Both the position numbers and the translations under genes were made by a program. A DNA stretch of 64,000 bases. Source: a virus. The notes under the pieces were generated by a model. That model was not told where the DNA came from. It made no database searches and saw only the letters and a program-made list of their open reading frames with translations. This document shows, piece after piece, positions 54,389 through 61,186 of the stretch. The stretch lies in the IMG/VR virus record IMGVR_UViG_3300024507_000442, positions 42,788 to 106,787 of that record. One strand, 5' to 3'. Within the stretch, counting starts at the first letter, position 1; every line of letters starts with the position of its first letter.

Positions 54389-55834
54389 ATGTTCCATTCC
54401 GAGCATCTGCAGGAAAAGTGGGCACCACTCTTAGACTATCAGGGTCTTGATCCAATCAGAGATTCTCATCGTAGAGCTGTAACCGCTGTCCTGCTCGAAA
54501 ACCAAGAAAAATTCCTAAGAGAGGAATCAGCATTTAACACAGGTGGTATTACCAACCTGATGGAAGCACCAACCAACGCTACCGGTTCATACGGAGCTGC
54601 TGGTGCATCTGCACACGGATTCAGTGGCGGTGCTGCTGCTGGTGGTCCTACCGCAGGTTTCGATCCAGTTCTGATTTCACTCATTCGTCGTTCAATGCCT
54701 AACCTGGTCGCTTATGACCTCGCTGGCGTTCAACCAATGAGCGGTCCTACTGGTCTTATCTTCGCAATGCGTTCACGCTACACTAACCAGAGTGGCTCTG
54801 AAACCTTCTATGATGAAGTAGATACTGGATTCTCCGGAAACAATTCAGCATTCGATGCTACCGGTGGATTCAGCGATGTTGCCGCTGGTATGGGTACAAC
54901 GACTCAGAAGGGTTCGAACCCATCTGTTCTCAACCCAGTTAGCAGTGCAACCACTTCTGCTTATAATGTCGGTCAAGGAATGCGTACTAATGACGCAGAA
55001 GCCCTTGGCGACGGAGTAGATGGTGATCACTTCAATCAGATGGCTTTCTCAATCGAGAAGGTCACTGTTACTGCTAAGAGCCGCGCTCTGAAAGCAGAGT
55101 ACAGCCTTGAGCTTGCTCAAGACCTGAAGGCAATCCATGGTCTGAATGCTGAAGCGGAACTCGCAAATATTCTCTCAACTGAGATTCTTGCAGAGATCAA
55201 CCGCGAAGTTATTCGTACCATCTACAAGGTTGCTGAACAGGGTGCTGCACAAAACGTTGCAACCCCAGGTATCTTCGACCTCGACATTGACTCAAATGGT
55301 CGTTGGTCCGTTGAGAAGTTCAAGGGTCTTCTATTCCAAATCGAGCGTGATGCTAACGCAATCGCACAAAGAACTCGTCGCGGAAAGGGCAACATCATCA
55401 TGTGCTCTGCTGACGTTGCTTCAGCACTGACCATGGCTGGTGTTCTCGATTACACCCCTGCACTCAACGCTAACCTAACCGTTGATGACACTGGCAATAC
55501 TTTTGCTGGTACTCTAATGGGCAAGTTCCGCGTATATATTGACCCATATGCATCTAACCTGACTTCAGGTAATGAGACTCCAGGTAACCAGTACTATGTT
55601 GTTGGTTATAAGGGTTCTTCACCTTATGATGCTGGTCTCTTCTATTGCCCATATGTTCCTCTCCAAATGGTTCGTGCCGTTGGTGAGAACAGCTTCCAGC
55701 CCAAAATTGGCTTTAAGACCCGCTACGGTCTTGTTGCTAACCCATTCGCTGAAGGCAAGAACCAGGGTCTCGGTAGTCTTACCGTTAACGCTAACCGTTA
55801 CTATCGTAGAGTTGCGGTCAAAAATCTCATGTAA
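54389..55834 (+). CDS. gp23: Major capsid protein gp23, 481 aa
   Basis: HK97-fold hexamer protein of the head. Diagnostic segments include SLIRRSMPNLVAYDLAGVQP, TGLIFAMRSRYTNQ, TAKSRALKAEYSLELAQDLK, AEAELANILSTEILAEINRE and GNIIMCSADVASAL, ending VNANRYYRRVAVKNLM. Asn-Leu-Met-Glu59/Ala60 is a good gp21 cleavage site, near the T4 site after residue 65. Codons here are richer in G/C at the third position than in the fibre and sugar genes, as expected for a highly expressed gene. A strong terminator follows. Confidence 0.96.
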   Translation: MFHSEHLQEKWAPLLDYQGLDPIRDSHRRAVTAVLLENQEKFLREESAFNTGGITNLMEAPTNATGSYGAAGASAHGFSGGAAAGGPTAGFDPVLISLIRRSMPNLVAYDLAGVQPMSGPTGLIFAMRSRYTNQSGSETFYDEVDTGFSGNNSAFDATGGFSDVAAGMGTTTQKGSNPSVLNPVSSATTSAYNVGQGMRTNDAEALGDGVDGDHFNQMAFSIEKVTVTAKSRALKAEYSLELAQDLKAIHGLNAEAELANILSTEILAEINREVIRTIYKVAEQGAAQNVATPGIFDLDIDSNGRWSVEKFKGLLFQIERDANAIAQRTRRGKGNIIMCSADVASALTMAGVLDYTPALNANLTVDDTGNTFAGTLMGKFRVYIDPYASNLTSGNETPGNQYYVVGYKGSSPYDAGLFYCPYVPLQMVRAVGENSFQPKIGFKTRYGLVANPFAEGKNQGLGSLTVNANRYYRRVAVKNLM

Positions 55835-55855
55835 ATCTCATATGGAGATTACTTG

Positions 55856-55883
55856 GAGGACCTCAAAAAGGTCCTCTTTTTTT
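55856..55883 (+). terminator. Rho-independent terminator after gene 23
   Basis: GAGGACC (55856-55862) pairs with GGTCCTC (55870-55876), extended by one T-A pair, around a CAAAA loop, followed by seven T. It lies 22 bases past the gp23 stop and just upstream of a late promoter. Confidence 0.85.
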
Positions 55884-55890
55884 ATAAATA
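55883..55890 (+). promoter_or_regulatory. Late promoter TATAAATA
   Basis: Exact core match immediately downstream of the terminator, 24 bases before the endonuclease ATG. Terminator and promoter together insulate the endonuclease from gene 23. Confidence 0.65.
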
Positions 55891-55913
55891 CTATAGTTAA
55901 AAACTTCCGTGAT

Positions 55914-56390
55914 ATGTTTTATATTTACAAATCAACTAATAAAATTAATAATAAATTTTATATAGGTAGATGTAAAGGTCCTATTGAAAATAGAGAATAT
56001 AAACACTGGTGGTATGCTTTTAATAAAAATAGTAATGCACCATTTCCAAATGCTTTACGTAAATATGGAAGAGATAACTTTACATGGGAAATAATAGAAC
56101 AAACTGAAGAATATAATAATGGAGAAAGAGAAATTTATTGGATAGATAAACTAAAACCACAGTATAATGCCACTTTAGGAGGAGACGGAGGAACTCTTGG
56201 TCGTTCGTGCCCAGAGCATGTAAAAGAAGCGACAAGACAATCAAGAATTGTATCAGTCAAAGATAAAAAAACTGAAAAAGTTTATTCGTCTATGAAAGAA
56301 GCAAGGAAAGATACTGGAGTATTGGAAAGTAGTATAAGCAGGTCTATAAAATATAATGGTCCTGGCAGTAGATGGGAAAGAGTTATCTAA
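55914..56390 (+). CDS. GIY-YIG homing-type endonuclease, 158 aa
   Basis: The start at 55914 is chosen because upstream in-frame sequence lies inside gene 23 and crosses the terminator. MFYIYKSTNKINNKFYIGRC gives the two-strand YIY/YIG core. FPNALRKYGRDNFTWEIIEQ follows, with NNGEREIYWIDKLKPQYNAT holding the catalytic Glu region. Residues ~115-150 (VSVKDKKTEKVYSSMKEARK and GVLESSISRSIKY) look like a NUMOD1 DNA-binding module. The gene is AT-rich compared with its neighbours. A free-standing homing endonuclease is likely; gene 23 or 3 of related phages would be its natural target. Confidence 0.8.
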   Translation: MFYIYKSTNKINNKFYIGRCKGPIENREYKHWWYAFNKNSNAPFPNALRKYGRDNFTWEIIEQTEEYNNGEREIYWIDKLKPQYNATLGGDGGTLGRSCPEHVKEATRQSRIVSVKDKKTEKVYSSMKEARKDTGVLESSISRSIKYNGPGSRWERVI

Positions 56391-56393
56391 ATA
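56386..56393 (+). promoter_or_regulatory. Late promoter-type core TCTAAATA
   Basis: Spans the stop of the endonuclease gene, 14 bases before the ATG of gene 3. If the endonuclease was inserted, gene 3 keeps its own late promoter. Confidence 0.4.
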
Positions 56394-56406
56394 TTTAAAA
56401 AATACC

Positions 56407-56958
56407 ATGACGATTGGACAACCAGAGAATAGGAATTTTCTATCTCCAACAGGATTTAAATTTACGTTAAAGAGAACTCCGAAAGTTGCTTTCTTCTGCA
56501 ATTCAGCAAATATTCCAGAAATAACTCTTGGTCTTGCATCTCAACCATCGTATCTAAAAGATATTGATGTCCCAGGAGATAAAATTGTATTTGGAGATTT
56601 GACTCTTAGATTTCTTGTAGATGAAGATCTACAAAACTATATGGAAATTCAAAATTGGATGAGGGGTCTTGGGTATCCAGAAAGTTTGGAACAAATTTAC
56701 GATTTCCAAGAAACCGGATTCATAAATCCAAAGATTGAATCCCAGAAACAAATGGGATTATATTCCGATGGAACTTTACAAGTACTGACAAGTTCATCAA
56801 TTCCAAATTTTCAAATTACATTTAAAGATTTATTTCCATACTCATTAGGAACTTTAAGTTTTGATGCAACACAAACTGATGTACAATACTTTACAGCAGA
56901 CGTATCTTTCAAGTATACTATTTACAATATAGTAGATCTTGGTGGAAATCCCTTATGA
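56407..56958 (+). CDS. gp3: Tail tube terminator / tail completion protein gp3, 183 aa
   Basis: I use the ATG at 56407, because an earlier in-frame ATG at 56356 lies inside the endonuclease gene. NRNFLSPTGFKFTLKRTPKV, FCNSANIPEITLGLASQPSY and VDEDLQNYMEIQNWMRGLGY are typical of the gp3/gp19-like tube fold in T4-like cyanophages. Length agrees with T4 gp3 (176 aa). The position between 23 and uvsY is the usual cyanomyovirus one. It caps the tail tube before head joining. It is coupled by ATGA to uvsY. Confidence 0.8.
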   Translation: MTIGQPENRNFLSPTGFKFTLKRTPKVAFFCNSANIPEITLGLASQPSYLKDIDVPGDKIVFGDLTLRFLVDEDLQNYMEIQNWMRGLGYPESLEQIYDFQETGFINPKIESQKQMGLYSDGTLQVLTSSSIPNFQITFKDLFPYSLGTLSFDATQTDVQYFTADVSFKYTIYNIVDLGGNPL

Positions 56959-57392
56959 GTTTTGATCTGGATATGATTCAAAAGATGTGGGAGCAGGACT
57001 CCAAAATTGATATGGATAATTTGCACACAGAGTCCACAAATATTCCAGTTCTTCATGCAAAATATTTTGATTTATACAATACAATATTTCTTTTAAGAAA
57101 AAAAGCAGAGCAACAGAAAAGAAATATTCGTCACGAAAGATATGAATACTATTCTGGAAAATCAGATCCAGAGGTATATGTAGAAAATCCATTCCCCAAA
57201 AAGATTCGTGATAAAGACACAATGCAAAAGTATCTTGATGCTGATGAAAAACTTTCGACAGTATGCCTGAAGATTGATTACTACGATACAATGTTGACTT
57301 ATATTGAAAGTATTCTAAAGATGATTCAAAATAGAACTTATCAAATTAAAAATGCAATTGAATTTATGAGATTTAACGCTGGACTTGGGTAA
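56955..57392 (+). CDS. uvsY: Recombination mediator UvsY, 145 aa
   Basis: UvsY loads the UvsX recombinase on single-stranded DNA coated with gp32. The product is highly helical and charged: MSFDLDMIQKMWEQDSKIDM, LHAKYFDLYNTIFLLRKKAE, and a C-terminal MLTYIESILKMIQNRTYQIK helix. Length matches T4 UvsY (137 aa). The order 3-uvsY-uvsW supports the call. The start overlaps the gp3 stop (ATGA). Confidence 0.85.
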   Translation: MSFDLDMIQKMWEQDSKIDMDNLHTESTNIPVLHAKYFDLYNTIFLLRKKAEQQKRNIRHERYEYYSGKSDPEVYVENPFPKKIRDKDTMQKYLDADEKLSTVCLKIDYYDTMLTYIESILKMIQNRTYQIKNAIEFMRFNAGLG

Positions 57393-57399
57393 ATAAATA
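57392..57399 (+). promoter_or_regulatory. Late promoter-type core AATAAATA
   Basis: Lies at the end of uvsY, 21 bases before the uvsW ATG. It would allow late expression of uvsW, as in T4. Confidence 0.5.
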
Positions 57400-57419
57400 A
57401 TCATAGCAATATTAATGCT

Positions 57420-58886
57420 ATGAGTGATGTAATCATTGAAAAGAAAAATGAGGTTTACATTAAGCTACATTGTGAACCTCATATTTTGTACGAACTTCAA
57501 CCATATTTTACTTTTGAAGTTGAATCTGCGAAATTCATGTCCCAGTATAGAAGCAGGCACTGGGACGGCAAGATTCGATTGTTAAGTACTCATACTGGAG
57601 AAATATATGCTGGTTTGTTAGATAAAATTATCGACAAACTAAAACTGCATAATTACACCTATGAGTTTAAAGAAAATAAATTCTATGGATTGCCTTTTGA
57701 AATTAACGAGGGCATCTCATATGAAGGTGTAAAAGATTATATGCAATCTATTTGTTCTCATTCTCCAAGAGACTATCAAATAGAGGGAGTATACGATGCT
57801 CTAAGGCATAATAGAAAATTGCTGATATCACCCACAGCCTCAGGTAAATCCTTAATGATTTATTCCCTTGTAAGGTATTATGTAGATAAAGGACAAAAAA
57901 TTCTTTTAGTTGTTCCAACGACATCTCTTGTAGAGCAGATGTACAAGGATTTTGAAGACTATGGTTGGGATGCTGAGTCATACTGTCACAAAATTTATTC
58001 TGGTAGAGAGAAGACAAATAAACATTCTGTCACTATCACTACCTGGCAATCTATCTATAAACTAGAACGCCCATTCTTTGAAGATTATGGCGTAATCATA
58101 GGGGATGAAGCTCACTTATTCAAGAGCAAATCTCTTGTCGATATCATGACCAAACTTCATCATGCAAAATATCGTTTTGGTTTTACTGGAACTCTTGATG
58201 GAACTCAAACACACAAATGGGTTCTTGAAGGACTTTTTGGACCTTCATATAAAGTTACTAGAACTTATGAGTTGATGCAGCAAGGACATATTTCTCAATT
58301 AGATATTCGCTGCCTTGTCCTCAAACATGCTCCACAAAAATTTGAAACCTATGAAGATGAGATACAATACTTAATATCTCATGACCAAAGAAATAAATTT
58401 ATTACAAATCTTTCTTTAGATTTAAAAGGTAACACTCTTGTTCTGTTTTCACGAGTAGAAGCTCATGGTGCAATTTTATACGAAAAGATAAATACTAACA
58501 AGCGAAATGATCGTAAAGTATTTTTTATTCATGGTGGAGTTGATACTGAAGAGAGGGAATTAGTTAGGGAAATTACAGAAAGAGAAGACAATGCCATAAT
58601 CGTAGCATCCTACGGAACTTTCAGTACTGGCATCAATATCAAAAATCTTCATAATGTTATATTTGCCTCTCCAAGCAAATCAAGAATTAGAAATTTACAA
58701 AGTATTGGAAGAGTACTAAGAAAAGGAACTAACAAAACAAAAGCAATACTTTATGATATTTCAGACGACTGCACTTATAACTCAAGAAAAAATTATACTC
58801 TGAATCACCTCATTGAAAGAATTAAAATCTATAATGAAGAAAATTTTAACTATGAAATAATCACCATACAACTTAAGAAAAAATGA
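57420..58886 (+). CDS. uvsW: RNA-DNA and DNA helicase UvsW, 488 aa
   Basis: SF2 helicase that unwinds R-loops and branched DNA. Residues ~1-95 are the UvsW-type N-terminal domain (SRHWDGKIRLLSTHTGEIYA). Motif I is LLISPTASGKSLM (~133-145) and motif II is IGDEAHLFK with the DEAH at ~229-232. Motif III is FTGTLDG. The second RecA domain has VLFSRVEAHGAIL, ASYGTFSTGINIKNLHNVIF and the arginine-finger motif LQSIGRVLRKG. Length is close to T4 UvsW (503 aa). It overlaps the next gene by ATGA. Confidence 0.95.
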   Translation: MSDVIIEKKNEVYIKLHCEPHILYELQPYFTFEVESAKFMSQYRSRHWDGKIRLLSTHTGEIYAGLLDKIIDKLKLHNYTYEFKENKFYGLPFEINEGISYEGVKDYMQSICSHSPRDYQIEGVYDALRHNRKLLISPTASGKSLMIYSLVRYYVDKGQKILLVVPTTSLVEQMYKDFEDYGWDAESYCHKIYSGREKTNKHSVTITTWQSIYKLERPFFEDYGVIIGDEAHLFKSKSLVDIMTKLHHAKYRFGFTGTLDGTQTHKWVLEGLFGPSYKVTRTYELMQQGHISQLDIRCLVLKHAPQKFETYEDEIQYLISHDQRNKFITNLSLDLKGNTLVLFSRVEAHGAILYEKINTNKRNDRKVFFIHGGVDTEERELVREITEREDNAIIVASYGTFSTGINIKNLHNVIFASPSKSRIRNLQSIGRVLRKGTNKTKAILYDISDDCTYNSRKNYTLNHLIERIKIYNEENFNYEIITIQLKKK

Positions 58887-59275
58887 TAGAAGATGATTTT
58901 TACTGCACAATCAAGTTAAAAACAGGCGAAGAAATCTTTGCCAAAGTAGCAGCTTCCGAAGAAGAAGATAGGACAATATTAATCATTTCAAATCCAATTA
59001 CTATTTGTGAAATCAAAAATAGAACTAGTGTTGTTGGATATAAACTGGAACCATGGTTGAAAACAACCAAAGAAGATATGTTTATAATTAATCTAGAAGA
59101 CGTACTCACTCTTTCAGAATCTTCTGATATTGAAATGATCATGATGTACCAGTCCTATGTCCGCCACTCAAGTAAGGATGGTACGAATCAATCAAAACTT
59201 AATCGTAGAATGGGATACCTTGCCAATGTCAACGATGCTAAAGAGATATTAGAGAAGCTTTATAAAAATAGCTAA
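58883..59275 (+). CDS. Conserved protein after uvsW, Sm-like N-terminus, 130 aa
   Basis: The first ~65 residues have the strand order FYCTIKLKTGEEIFAKVAAS, RTILIISNPITICEI, VGYKLEPWLK, which resembles an Sm/Hfq-like small barrel. A strand MFIINLEDVLTLSE follows, then a helical C-terminus (RRMGYLANVNDAKEILEKLY). Proteins of this kind occur after uvsW in cyanomyoviruses, as far as I recall, without known function. An RNA-binding role beside an R-loop helicase is an attractive guess only. It is translationally coupled to uvsW. Confidence 0.55.
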   Translation: MIEDDFYCTIKLKTGEEIFAKVAASEEEDRTILIISNPITICEIKNRTSVVGYKLEPWLKTTKEDMFIINLEDVLTLSESSDIEMIMMYQSYVRHSSKDGTNQSKLNRRMGYLANVNDAKEILEKLYKNS

Positions 59276-59311
59276 GATATAACTTATCAACCCCGACAAA
59301 GGTTATTGTAC

Positions 59312-59327
59312 AGGTATTTGGATACCT
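59312..59327. promoter_or_regulatory. Inverted repeat overlapping the gene 55 promoter
   Basis: AGGTAT-TTGG-ATACCT, a perfect 6-bp dyad whose last base is the first base of the -35 box. It could be an operator for a regulator of gene 55 or a weak hairpin. Confidence 0.35.
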
Positions 59328-59355
59328 TGTCAAGCATTTGCATAAATGGTATAAT
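59327..59355 (+). promoter_or_regulatory. Strong sigma70-type promoter before gene 55
   Basis: TTGTCA (59327-59332), 17-base spacer, perfect TATAAT (59350-59355). It lies in the 105-base gap, ~26 bases before the ATG at 59381. This is the best host-type promoter I found, placing the late sigma gene under early or middle control. Confidence 0.7.
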
Positions 59356-59380
59356 CTATACATAATAATGATAAAAACTT

Positions 59381-59878
59381 ATGATAACCACAGCAGTTAT
59401 GACCAAGAGAAAGAGGTCAGAGCATTACGTAAACAACAAAGAGTTTCTTGCTGCTCTCATTAAGTATAGAGAAGATAAAGAAATCGCTCTTCTACAGAAT
59501 AAACCAAAACCTCCCATTCCTCGCTACATTGGAGAGTGTTTTCTGAAGATCGCTAATCATCTTTCCTTCAAACCAAACTTCGTGAACTACATGTTCAAGG
59601 AAGATATGATTTCTGACGGTATTGAAAACTGCGTTCAGTACATTCACAATTTCAATCCAGAGAAATCACAAAATCCTTTTGCATACTTTACTCAAATCAT
59701 TCACTACGCATTCCTTCGCCGTATTCAAAGAGAGAAGCGTCAACTGGAAATCAAAAACAAAATCCTTGAACGCTCTGGATTTTCTGAAGTGTTTGCTGAC
59801 GACAACACTATTGACGGCGGGAACTATTCCGATTATAATAGCATCAAAGATGGTGTCCACTCCAAACTTCGTTATTGA
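59381..59878 (+). CDS. gp55: Late transcription sigma factor gp55, 165 aa
   Basis: gp55 is the compact phage sigma that directs host RNA polymerase to TATAAATA late promoters together with gp33 and gp45. The product has FLAALIKYREDKEIALLQNK, IPRYIGECFLKIANHLSFKP, YMFKEDMISDGIENCVQYIH and NPFAYFTQIIHYAFLRRIQR, a minimal sigma region 2 with the aromatic -10-binding helix. Length is near T4 gp55 (185 aa). A second ATG at 59399 (MTKRKRSEHY) may be the true start. Gene 47 begins directly after its TGA. Confidence 0.92.
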   Translation: MITTAVMTKRKRSEHYVNNKEFLAALIKYREDKEIALLQNKPKPPIPRYIGECFLKIANHLSFKPNFVNYMFKEDMISDGIENCVQYIHNFNPEKSQNPFAYFTQIIHYAFLRRIQREKRQLEIKNKILERSGFSEVFADDNTIDGGNYSDYNSIKDGVHSKLRY

Positions 59879-60913
59879 ATGAAAGTCGCTATTATTACAG
59901 ACACTCACTACGGTGCAAGAAAAGGTTCAAAACTTTTTCATGATTATTTTGAACTTTTTTATAAGAATGTGTTTTTCCCGACGCTGGAACAGTACGGGAT
60001 TGATACAGTTATTCACATGGGTGATGCTTTTGATAGTAGAAAGTCAATTGATTATCAAAGTTTAGAGTGGGCAAAACGAGTAGTATTTGAACCACTCAAA
60101 AAATATCATGTCCATATGATTGTTGGTAATCATGATAGTTATTATAAAAATACCAACAACACAAATTCACCTCAACTTCTGTTGAAAGATTATCCTAATA
60201 TTCAAACATATTCTTCACCAACAGAAATCAAGGTTGGAAATCTTGATGTTCTTCTCCTTCCTTGGATTTGCGTGGAAAATGAAGAGCAGTCACTTAAAAT
60301 GATTAAGAAAACAAAGGCAAAAGTTGCCATGGGTCATCTTGAGTTCCAAGGTTTTCGTGTAAACCGTCAAATCATTATGGAACATGGACTGGAAGCAAAT
60401 CTTTTTAAGGACTTCTCTAAGGTATTTTCTGGTCATTACCACACTCGTTCTGATAATGGAACTGTTTTCTACTTGGGAAATCCTTATGAGATTTACTGGA
60501 CAGATGTAAATGATACTCGTGGATTTACTATCTTTGATACAGAAACTTTAGAACATACTCCAATCAATAATCCTTATAAGATGTTTCATAACATTTATTA
60601 TGAGGATACAAATTATCAAACATTTGATACTCGCGAGTATGAAAATAAGATTGTAAAAGTTGTTGTTCGTAAGAAATCAGACACTAAGAAGTTTGAAAAA
60701 TTTGTTGATAAACTTTACGCTTCAAATATTGCAGAACTCAAAATTATTGAGAACTTCGATATTCAGGAACCTGTAGAGTTTGAAGCATTCGAAAGTGAAG
60801 ACACTATCTCCATTCTGAATAGATATATTCAGGAGGCTGAAATAAATCTTGATAAATCAATCATTCAAAAAATGATGCAAGAAATATATCAAGAGGCTTG
60901 TGAGTTAATTTAA
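59879..60913 (+). CDS. gp47: Recombination nuclease subunit gp47, 344 aa
   Basis: SbcD/Mre11-type metallophosphoesterase, partner of gp46. AIITDTHYGARKG gives Asp8 and His10, HMGDAFDSRK the bridging Asp49, IVGNHDSYYK Asn84-His85, and MGHLEFQG and FSGHYHTRSDNG the later histidines. The C-terminal ~100 residues are the DNA- and gp46-binding part. Length matches T4 gp47 (339 aa). It resects DNA ends to feed UvsX/UvsY recombination and host DNA turnover. Confidence 0.95.
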   Translation: MKVAIITDTHYGARKGSKLFHDYFELFYKNVFFPTLEQYGIDTVIHMGDAFDSRKSIDYQSLEWAKRVVFEPLKKYHVHMIVGNHDSYYKNTNNTNSPQLLLKDYPNIQTYSSPTEIKVGNLDVLLLPWICVENEEQSLKMIKKTKAKVAMGHLEFQGFRVNRQIIMEHGLEANLFKDFSKVFSGHYHTRSDNGTVFYLGNPYEIYWTDVNDTRGFTIFDTETLEHTPINNPYKMFHNIYYEDTNYQTFDTREYENKIVKVVVRKKSDTKKFEKFVDKLYASNIAELKIIENFDIQEPVEFEAFESEDTISILNRYIQEAEINLDKSIIQKMMQEIYQEACELI

Positions 60914-61186
60914 ATGTTTATCTTAACAATTAATGGCAAAGAAACTGAGGGTGCATATTCTGTAATTGACGATGAAGGAGAACACATTTTATATCTCTTT
61001 CAGGAAGAAGATGATGCTACTCGATATGCTATGATGCTAGAGGAAGATGGATTTCCAGAAATGCATGTAATTGAAATTGAAGATGAAGTAATGGTAAAAA
61101 CTTGCGAAATGCATGGATACCAGTATACTGTTATTACTCCTGATGATATTGTAATTCCTCCAAACACTGAACATGATTTTATTTAA
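60914..61186 (+). CDS. DUF3110-like cyanobacterial-type protein, 90 aa
   Basis: The order FILTINGKETEGAYSV, EHILYLFQEEDDATRYAMML, EEDGFPEMHVIEIEDE and MHGYQYTVI follows DUF3110, a small family found in cyanobacteria and plastids (its core is a EDDATRYALxLEAQDFP type motif). Function unknown. It starts directly after the stop of gene 47 and overlaps gene 46 by 14 bases, so it is co-translated with both. Host origin is likely; a regulatory subunit of the 46/47 nuclease is conceivable. Confidence 0.7.
   Translation: MFILTINGKETEGAYSVIDDEGEHILYLFQEEDDATRYAMMLEEDGFPEMHVIEIEDEVMVKTCEMHGYQYTVITPDDIVIPPNTEHDFI

Noticed and set aside
55572-55913. N-terminal extension of the endonuclease frame into gene 23
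   Set aside because: It lies in another frame of the gp23 coding region and crosses a strong terminator; the ATG at 55914 starts the GIY-YIG motif directly.
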